Below are positions 6,181 to 10,404 of a stretch of 10,404 nt of DNA, piece by piece. Location: NCBI GenBank assembly GCA_004552595.1, contig SFNX01000133.1, forward strand, positions 1 through 10,404. The letters are read 5' to 3'. Numbering within the stretch: the first letter of the stretch is position 1; the number at the start of each line of letters is the position of its first letter. The position numbers and the translations under genes were made by a program. The notes below the pieces were generated by a model, which was not told the origin of the DNA, searched no databases, and saw only the letters and a program-made list of their open reading frames with translations. This DNA is from Lachnospiraceae bacterium. GTDB taxonomy: Bacteria > Bacillota > Clostridia > Lachnospirales > Lachnospiraceae.

Positions 6181-6919
6181 TCCAAACTCTACAGTTACGG
6201 TGACTTTCGAGATATTTTACAAGAGGTAAAATCATGCTCTCATACTGATTATATTTTGTGAATCGAAGAGCTGTAAAATCAGGTAATCCATCAATATGAT
6301 GACAGTATCTGCACAAATATCTCTTCATCTCAAGAGCGGATGACCATCTCTGGAAAGCAAACATTGTCTGCCAGTAAAGCCAGAAATTTGTGTCCCAGAA
6401 GGAATCAGGAAGAACTTCGCTGATTTTCTTATCCTCAAGGTCCTTTTCCGGTGTCATGAATAACTTGGAAAGTGCCATTGCGGAATCCTTATCAAGAGCA
6501 AATTTCTTATCCGTATGTGCATCCTGTCCACACTTCTCTGATGCTCGACAGAGAGAGTAGTTTGGATCATGCTTGTTTAACCAGTAATACTCGTCAAGTA
6601 CGGAAATACCAGGGGTCTCAATAGATGGAACATCACGGAACATATCCCACATACATTCGAAATGGTTATCCATCTCTCTACCACCTCTCATGTAAAAGCC
6701 CTTACTAACATCCTTTCTACCATCACAGCTACCGCCTGCAAGATCAAGCTTTTCAAGGAGATGAATCCTCTCTCCTTTTACCTGTCCGTCTCTAACCAGA
6801 TAAAATGCAGCGGAAAGTCCTGCAAGTCCTGTTCCGATAATATACGCTGATTTTCTGTCAGCTCCTTCCGGCTTCTCCGGTTTTGCAAATGCTTCATAAG
6901 TTCCTGCTGAATAATACAT
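6155..6919 (-). CDS. N-terminal fragment of oleate hydratase (first frame)
   Basis: This frame holds the FAD-binding and catalytic N-terminal part. The dinucleotide-binding motif is GTGLAGLSAAF (29-39). MRGGREMDNHFECMWDMF (77-94) is the flavin and water-activating motif, with Glu82 in it. FWLYWQTMFAFQRWSSALEM (179-198) leads to Tyr201. Glu82 and Tyr201 sit at the positions of the catalytic pair described for the Staphylococcus aureus enzyme. The last 14 residues (RNCRVWNGCKKCCH) are out-of-frame sequence after the break. If translated alone it would give a truncated 254-residue protein that lacks the C-terminal part of the fold and is unlikely to work. Confidence 0.75.
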   Translation of the reverse strand: MYYSAGTYEAFAKPEKPEGADRKSAYIIGTGLAGLSAAFYLVRDGQVKGERIHLLEKLDLAGGSCDGRKDVSKGFYMRGGREMDNHFECMWDMFRDVPSIETPGISVLDEYYWLNKHDPNYSLCRASEKCGQDAHTDKKFALDKDSAMALSKLFMTPEKDLEDKKISEVLPDSFWDTNFWLYWQTMFAFQRWSSALEMKRYLCRYCHHIDGLPDFTALRFTKYNQYESMILPLVKYLESHRNCRVWNGCKKCCH

Positions 6920-6949
6920 AAAAACTCACTCCTTTTCTTTATTTCTATA

Positions 6950-6970
6950 ACCTAAACTCTTTATTTAGGT
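6950..6970. promoter_or_regulatory. Inverted repeat in the oleate hydratase leader, probable TetR-family operator
   Basis: ACCTAAA (6950-6956) and TTTAGGT (6964-6970) form a perfect 7-bp inverted repeat with a 7-base spacer. It lies downstream of the -10 box and upstream of the ribosome site of oleate hydratase, where a bound repressor would block transcription. The adjacent TetR gene is the natural candidate. I found no second copy before the TetR gene itself. Confidence 0.5.
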
Positions 6971-6992
6971 CGTTAGTAGTTTCTATGTGCTT

Positions 6993-7021
6993 AGTATATT
7001 TATAAAAAAGAAGAATTAAAA
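6993..7021 (-). promoter_or_regulatory. Probable promoter of oleate hydratase
   Basis: On the minus strand TATACT (6993-6998) is a good -10 box; TTTTAA (7016-7021), a weak -35, lies 17 bases upstream. Transcription would start near 6986, giving a leader of about 65 bases that contains the inverted repeat at 6950-6970. Confidence 0.5.
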
Positions 7022-7035
7022 TGAGCAAAAACAAA

Positions 7036-7060
7036 AGACTGTCATATTTCACGACAGTCT
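7036..7060 (-). terminator. Intrinsic terminator between the TetR gene and oleate hydratase
   Basis: AGACTGTC (7036-7043) and GACAGTCT (7053-7060) form an 8-bp perfect stem with a 9-base loop. On the minus strand it is followed by TTTGTTTTT, a clear T run. It separates the regulator transcript from that of oleate hydratase. Confidence 0.8.
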
Positions 7061-7076
7061 CTTTTCATTGATTAAA

Positions 7077-7106
7077 AATACGACAAAATGCATTGTTTGT
7101 CGTATT
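7077..7106 (-). terminator. AT-rich hairpin just after the TetR gene
   Basis: AATACGACAAA (7077-7087) and its perfect reverse complement (7096-7106) form an 11-bp stem with an 8-base loop, 13 bases past the TetR stop codon. On the minus strand the stem runs into TTTTT. It is the first of two hairpins in tandem; it could alternatively be a protein-binding palindrome. Confidence 0.6.
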
Positions 7107-7119
7107 ATGATTTATAATT

Positions 7120-7692
7120 TTAAAGCTCTTTTTTGTTTAACCTGGCATTATTCAGTGCATGGGAAAATGTACCCTGAATCAGGGAATTTAGTCTTTCTAT
7201 AATCACTTTTGGGTCTTCCTTCATTCCATCTTCAATCCATTCCACTACAAGACCCACAAACCCATACTTGTAAAAATTTGCAATAAAGACCTTGTCCTCT
7301 TCTCTGACAATCATTCCTTCTGATGTTTCTTCTATCACACCGTATAGAAGCTGATATGTAACCCTGTACAAATATCGGTATAAGTAGTCCTTAGGAACAT
7401 TACGATAAATGTTTATAATGAAAGCTTTATCTTTCTTTATCATGTCAAAGATAGACAGAAATCCTTCCTGCCATGTATCATAAGTTCTATTTTCCTTTAA
7501 TGCCCGCTCTGCATCTTCCTCACAGATCCATTCAGTGAGTTCTAAAATATCATGAAAATGATAATAAAATGTCTGACGGTTCATCTCACACTTTTCGGTA
7601 ATATCATTCACTGTTATTTTGTCTAACGGCTTCTCTAATAACAATTCTTTAAAAGCAAATGCGATAGCAAGCTTTGTAGTTGTTTTGCTCAT
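7120..7692 (-). CDS. TetR/AcrR-family transcriptional regulator, probable regulator of oleate hydratase
   Basis: The 190-residue protein has the TetR N-terminal DNA-binding domain at residues 8-50, with ITVNDITEKCEMNRQTFYYH (26-45) as the helix-turn-helix. The following FHDILELTEWI and the C-terminal FVGLVVEWIEDGMKEDPKVI (155-174) match the DhaS-like (TetR_C_8) group. The C-terminal domain would form the ligand pocket and dimer interface. The ATG has AAAGGAG 9 bases upstream. The gene lies directly upstream of oleate hydratase, in the same direction but with its own terminators, and an inverted repeat sits in the enzyme's leader. Fatty-acid responsive TetR control is therefore likely (inference). 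It could also be a general TetR regulator unrelated to the enzyme. Confidence 0.9.
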   Translation of the reverse strand: MSKTTTKLAIAFAFKELLLEKPLDKITVNDITEKCEMNRQTFYYHFHDILELTEWICEEDAERALKENRTYDTWQEGFLSIFDMIKKDKAFIINIYRNVPKDYLYRYLYRVTYQLLYGVIEETSEGMIVREEDKVFIANFYKYGFVGLVVEWIEDGMKEDPKVIIERLNSLIQGTFSHALNNARLNKKEL

Positions 7693-7714
7693 ACGCCTTT
7701 TCTCCTTTGCTTAT

Positions 7715-7742
7715 TTTATACCATCATAACACCAATCCACAA
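7715..7742 (-). promoter_or_regulatory. Probable promoter of the TetR-family regulator
   Basis: On the minus strand TTGTGG (7737-7742) and TATAAA (7715-7720) are 16 bases apart. The start of transcription would fall near 7708, leaving a very short leader before the ribosome site. The rest of 7743-7869 holds two short perfect palindromes, AGAATATTCT (7797-7806) and ATACAATTGTAT (7829-7840), and no clear terminator for the gene upstream. Confidence 0.5.
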
Positions 7743-7828
7743 ATTTCTCTAAATATCTAAGAAAAGATTCAACTGGAAATGAAAACATAACAAAAAAGAA
7801 TATTCTCTAATGACATTGCTTCTAAAGC

Positions 7829-7840
7829 ATACAATTGTAT
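7829..7840. repeat. 12-bp perfect palindrome between the small unknown gene and the TetR gene
   Basis: ATACAATTGTAT is self-complementary without a spacer. It lies 30 bases past the stop codon of the 86-residue gene and about 90 bases before the TetR promoter. It might be a regulator site, but AT-rich palindromes of this length occur by chance. Confidence 0.3.
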
Positions 7841-7869
7841 TCTCATTCATTTTTTCTTATTTGAAGAAA

Positions 7870-8130
7870 CTAGTTATTTATCTCTCTCTCGTATCGTTCT
7901 GCTGTAAGAATAGTATCGCATTTTACATCACGATATCGAATCTTATAAAAACTCTTTCCCCAAAATTCAACGCATAATATTTCATTTCCTTTTGCATTCT
8001 TGATTCCACTAATGAACGATGCATTGAAAAATGTAATCACCGGAAAATCATAACTTCTTTCTCCCTTTATCACTAAATCATTTCCCCACTCGAATTGTGT
8101 AATTTTGATTCCTAAAACGTCAAAATCCAT
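7870..8130 (-). CDS. Small uncharacterised protein downstream of a radical SAM gene
   Basis: I do not recognise this 86-residue protein. It begins MDFDVLGIKITQFEWGNDLV and contains alternating hydrophobic and polar residues (VITFFNASFISGI, EILCVEFWGKSFYKIRYRDV) typical of a small all-beta fold, with two Cys (53 and 71) and no signal peptide or membrane segment. The ATG at 8130 has a very good ribosome site (AGGAGA, 6 bases upstream), which supports real expression. It lies 51 bases after the radical SAM gene, in the same direction, with no terminator between, so it is probably the last gene of that operon. It does not look like a ribosomally made peptide precursor: there is no leader/core division and no Cys- or Gly-rich tail. 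Confidence 0.65.
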   Translation of the reverse strand: MDFDVLGIKITQFEWGNDLVIKGERSYDFPVITFFNASFISGIKNAKGNEILCVEFWGKSFYKIRYRDVKCDTILTAERYEREINN

Positions 8131-8181
8131 TGTATCTCTCCTATATTTTAATACGAGTTTTAGAATCTAAAGGTTTTAATA

Positions 8182-9585
8182 TTATTTATTCCTTTTTGCA
8201 TAATTTTCATATGACTTCGGTGTTACTTTCGTTTCTGCCCACACTTTATCAGCATGTGGCTTCCAGTTCCTTGCGTATTCCTCGCATTTTGTACACAATT
8301 GTTCTACGGTTTCCGGAGATTGCAAATCGGTTGATTTAGCTCCTGTCTCATTTACAAGTCTTTGAAGAATCTCAGGATTCTCTAGCATAGGACATGGTCT
8401 TAAGTGATTTTCATTGAATGGCTGATTGTTATGATATGCCATAAACAATGGTTGCTTTAATATTTCAAGCAAACTGTGTGTCCTTATATTTGCACCAGAA
8501 TAGTGAATAAATACACATGGCTCTGCATCACCATTTGCATTGATATGGAAATAATTCCTTCCACCGGCAATGCATCCCCCAACGAACTCACCATCATTCT
8601 GGAAGTCCATAGTAAACAAACCTTCTCCATTTTCCAGCTTACGAATCTCTCTGATTCGATCTTTGATATACATTCTCTGTTCAGGTGTAGGGAGAAGCTC
8701 CAGAGAGGCTTCATTTCCAACAGGCATATAGTGGAAATACATGGCATATCTGCATCCCTTGTCCACCATTAGTTTTACGAATTCCTTACTTGTAACTGAC
8801 TCACAGTTCTTTGAAGTATAGCAGATAGATGTGCCGAAGATTAGTCCATTTTCCTTAAGTAACTCCATCGCATGCATAACCTTCCCATAGACACCTGCTC
8901 CTCTGCGCAAGTCATTTACCTCAGGTGAACCCTCAAGACTAATTGCCAGTGCAAGATTTCCGACTCTCTTCATTTCCTGACAAAATGCTTCATCAACTAA
9001 AGTTCCATTAGTAAATGCAAGAAATTGACATTCATGATGTTCTTCACACAACTGAATGATGTCTGTCTTTCTCACTAATGGTTCTCCACCCGTAAACATA
9101 TAGAAATACACACCTATTTCTTTTCCCTGTTTTACTACATTTGATAATTCTTCATAGGAAAGATTCAGTTTGTTTCCATATTCAGCAGCCCAGCAACCAG
9201 TGCAATGAAGATTGCAGGCACTGGTAGGATCCATTAAGATCAGCCATGGGATATTGCAATTATGTACAGTTCTCATTTTACGAATTGTTTTTGTACCATG
9301 AAGCATAGCCTCAAAACCAAAATTTAGTACGGTTGTTTTTACGACATTTGGATCTAACTCATCCAATAAACGATTCAAATATTGATTCAACGCACAATCC
9401 TTGTTGCAAGTCATGTCTTTTACTTTGCCATAGTCTATATCAAGCTTCTCACCTGACATATATTTTTCCATAAGGTCAATGAGCTTAAGCATTTCCTTTT
9501 CTCGGTCTTTCTCAATATTATTAAACAATACATCAATTATTTTTGAGGCGGTTGTTCTAGCTGCTATATGTCCTAAATTACTCAT
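8182..9585 (-). CDS. Radical SAM protein with SPASM-like C-terminal cysteines
   Basis: The 467-residue protein carries the radical SAM [4Fe-4S] motif CNLHCTGC (Cys124, Cys128, Cys131) in DPTSACNLHCTGCWAAEYGN and the SAM-binding TGGEPL (165-170). ISLEGSPEVNDLRRG (215-229) is a later barrel strand. The C-terminal third has GGCIAGGRNYFHINANGDAEPC (Cys338, Cys357), Cys398 and CTKC (431-434), the arrangement expected for an auxiliary cluster of the SPASM type, though not all usual cysteines can be placed. An N-terminal extension (1-110) is helical, with Cys60 and Cys64. It uses SAM to make a 5'-deoxyadenosyl radical; the substrate is unknown. The start has GGAGG 9 bases upstream. It lies 26 bases after a DUF308 membrane protein gene and before a small unknown gene. 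Confidence 0.88.
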   Translation of the reverse strand: MSNLGHIAARTTASKIIDVLFNNIEKDREKEMLKLIDLMEKYMSGEKLDIDYGKVKDMTCNKDCALNQYLNRLLDELDPNVVKTTVLNFGFEAMLHGTKTIRKMRTVHNCNIPWLILMDPTSACNLHCTGCWAAEYGNKLNLSYEELSNVVKQGKEIGVYFYMFTGGEPLVRKTDIIQLCEEHHECQFLAFTNGTLVDEAFCQEMKRVGNLALAISLEGSPEVNDLRRGAGVYGKVMHAMELLKENGLIFGTSICYTSKNCESVTSKEFVKLMVDKGCRYAMYFHYMPVGNEASLELLPTPEQRMYIKDRIREIRKLENGEGLFTMDFQNDGEFVGGCIAGGRNYFHINANGDAEPCVFIHYSGANIRTHSLLEILKQPLFMAYHNNQPFNENHLRPCPMLENPEILQRLVNETGAKSTDLQSPETVEQLCTKCEEYARNWKPHADKVWAETKVTPKSYENYAKRNK

Positions 9586-9611
9586 TTATAATTCCTCCGT
9601 TTGCATTATTA

Positions 9612-10178
9612 TTAATCAATATCAATAATATCTTTTTGCATACTCTTAATTGTTCTTACTGTATTTGTAACTACTACAAGATTCATTATTCCGTCCAGGC
9701 AAATACCAAGACCAACCATTCTGACAATTAGTTTGGTTGCTTTCATTGGTGAAAGCAAAAGAAATGCTCCAACAATTCCGGATGCTATAGCTGTAATCAA
9801 AATCCACTTCCATCTTTCAATACCGAATTTCTTTGCTTCGAATGCTGTTTGAATTTTTAATGCGGCATCAACAACCATAAATATTCCTATACAAAATCCA
9901 AGTAATTTCACAATATGAGCAGTTCGAAAAATCATCAAAGCTCCCAGTATCATGGAAACAATACCCAATCCAAAATCAAATTGAAAGGCTAATTGAAACA
10001 GATCTTTTGTGAAATAGCTTGATATTTTTGCCAGTCCATATATCATGAAAAATACACCACAAACCTTACACAGGACATCTAACCCTAATCCTGGCCAAAC
10101 CAATAATATAGCGCCGCCAATAATACAGAATATTGTCATTACCACATACACATTCTTCGCTGTTTTTAAGTTTTTCAT
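9612..10178 (-). CDS. DUF308/HdeD-like integral membrane protein
   Basis: The 188-residue protein has six predicted membrane segments at about 10-30, 33-50, 68-86, 89-110, 125-143 and 148-170, arranged as three similar pairs, the pattern of the HdeD/DUF308 family. Family features include the VWPGLGLDVLCKVCGVFFMI (27-46) turn and the pair FDFGLGIVSMILGALMIF (67-84) then LGFCIGIFMVVDAALKI (93-109). The family has been linked to acid resistance in enterobacteria, but the role in Clostridia is unknown. The ATG has AAGGAGG about 8 bases upstream. The radical SAM gene begins 26 bases after its stop, so the two are co-transcribed. The short basic N-terminus and the acidic C-terminus (KDIIDID) are probably both cytoplasmic. 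Confidence 0.85.
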   Translation of the reverse strand: MKNLKTAKNVYVVMTIFCIIGGAILLVWPGLGLDVLCKVCGVFFMIYGLAKISSYFTKDLFQLAFQFDFGLGIVSMILGALMIFRTAHIVKLLGFCIGIFMVVDAALKIQTAFEAKKFGIERWKWILITAIASGIVGAFLLLSPMKATKLIVRMVGLGICLDGIMNLVVVTNTVRTIKSMQKDIIDID

Positions 10179-10203
10179 ATGTTCTGCCTCCTTATGTGTA
10201 TTG

Positions 10204-10231
10204 ATAATAATCTAATTATCTTTCCTTTCAA
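10204..10231 (-). promoter_or_regulatory. Probable promoter of the DUF308/radical SAM operon
   Basis: On the minus strand TTGAAA (10226-10231) and TATTAT (10204-10209) lie 16 bases apart, close to consensus. Transcription would start near 10197, just before the ribosome site at about 10186-10192. It lies directly after a terminator, which supports an operon starting here. Confidence 0.6.
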
Positions 10232-10245
10232 ATAGACAAAAAAAT

Positions 10246-10273
10246 AACAGTGTCCAAATTTTTGGGCACTGTT
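10246..10273 (-). terminator. Intrinsic terminator after the right-edge regulator gene
   Basis: AACAGTGTCCAAA (10246-10258) and TTTGGGCACTGTT (10261-10273) form a 13-bp stem with one mismatch. On the minus strand it is followed by ATTTTTTTG. It lies 11 bases past the stop codon at 10284. Confidence 0.85.
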
Positions 10274-10283
10274 GTAAATGTGT

Positions 10284-10404
10284 CTAGTTTTTACTTTTGT
10301 CTTTTTCTATTTGAGCAATTAAAGCCTTGATTGTAGCTTGATAGGAAACCGACATTCTATGAATTAATCGTTCCTGTGAATCCTGCATACCATGCTGTAA
10401 CCAC
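10284..10404 (-). CDS. C-terminal end of a probable TetR-family regulator (runs off the right edge)
   Basis: An open frame enters from the right edge and ends at TAG (10284-10286) after 39 codons: WLQHGMQDSQERLIHRMSVS then YQATIKALIAQIEKDKSKN. The W-L-x-x-G-M-x-D/E pattern matches the same place in the TetR protein at 7120-7692 (WIEDGMKED), and is typical of the last helices of TetR_C_8/DhaS-like regulators. The terminator directly after the stop supports a real gene end. The identification rests on this short tail only. It may regulate the DUF308/radical SAM operon that starts right after it. Confidence 0.55.
   Translation of the reverse strand, partial: WLQHGMQDSQERLIHRMSVSYQATIKALIAQIEKDKSKN

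Larger units (their letters stand above)
5128..6919 (-). pseudogene. ohyA: Oleate hydratase, broken by one frameshift near position 6200
   Basis: Oleate hydratase is an FAD-dependent enzyme that adds water across the cis-9 double bond of oleate or linoleate to give 10-hydroxy fatty acids, a detoxification of unsaturated fatty acids. The two reading frames 6155-6919 and 5128-6180 together cover the whole family length: residues 1-240 in the first, then VTVEFG and 350 more in the second, about 597 in all. The frame breaks after the codons for KYLESH (CAC at 6200-6202). Homologues typically read KYLE-D-HGV here, so a glycine codon has lost two bases, or one base was gained. The start has AAGGAG about 9 bases upstream of ATG 6919. 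Everything else looks intact, so this is a recent mutation, a phase-variable state or a sequencing error. Confidence 0.85.

Noticed and set aside
6155..6202. Programmed ribosomal frameshift in oleate hydratase
   Set aside because: No slippery heptamer or downstream structure is visible and family members are single-frame, so mutation or sequencing error is more likely.
7870..8130. Ribosomally made peptide precursor for the radical SAM enzyme
   Set aside because: The 86-residue protein looks like a compact beta-rich domain, has only two Cys and no repeated or Gly-rich core.
8476..8772. Plus-strand and alternative minus-strand frames inside the radical SAM gene
   Set aside because: The host gene has clear motifs and a strong ribosome site; these frames have neither.
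1..10404. CRISPR arrays, tRNA or rRNA genes, insertion sequences, attachment-site repeats around abiE
   Set aside because: No regularly spaced repeats, cloverleaf, transposase motif or flanking direct repeats could be found by reading both strands.

Overview
The window is AT-rich and nearly every supportable gene is on the minus strand. Gene style (AGGAGG-type ribosome sites, short Xre and TetR regulators, CxxC zinc-ribbon proteins, a kinase with a DFN-like activation motif) points to a Gram-positive anaerobe of the class Clostridia, most likely Lachnospiraceae. This is inference from gene families; no rRNA or tRNA gene is present to fix the taxonomy.

Layout, left to right (transcription runs right to left). 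1-231: N-terminus of an unrecognised coiled-coil protein that runs off the window. 312-344: hairpin terminator. 370-1558: two-gene unit, an Xre regulator followed 4 bases later by a zinc-ribbon membrane protein with a C-terminal DUF6591-like domain. 1670-1700: terminator. 1720-3222: a tightly overlapping set encoding a three-CxxC zinc-ribbon protein, a Ser/Thr protein kinase and a degenerate helix-turn-helix protein. Just upstream, 3238-3456 keeps only the last 72 codons of a membrane protein. 3457-4800: AbiEi/AbiEii type IV toxin-antitoxin pair, with a near-consensus promoter and a perfect 17-bp-arm palindrome at 4877-4915. The AbiE module abuts the truncated membrane gene and seems to have replaced its 5' part and the promoter of the kinase unit.

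5069-5106: strong hairpin ending the oleate hydratase transcript. 5128-6919: oleate hydratase, complete in content (about 597 residues if rejoined) but broken by one frameshift near 6200. 6920-7119: promoter, a likely TetR operator and two hairpins ending the next gene. 7120-7692: a TetR-family regulator, the natural candidate to control oleate hydratase. 7870-10178: a probable operon of a DUF308/HdeD-like membrane protein, a radical SAM protein and a small unknown protein. 10246-10273: terminator, followed by the C-terminal end of a second probable TetR-family regulator running off the right edge.

Functional themes: (a) fatty-acid stress, with TetR control of a flavoenzyme that hydrates unsaturated fatty acids; (b) phage defence or plasmid-type stability by AbiE; (c) a phosphorylation module of kinase plus HTH partner plus zinc ribbon whose target is unknown; (d) an uncharacterised radical SAM/membrane-protein operon. 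The least described parts are (c) and (d). The best sequence-level signals are the AbiE operator architecture, the oleate hydratase frameshift and the junction between AbiE and the kinase unit.
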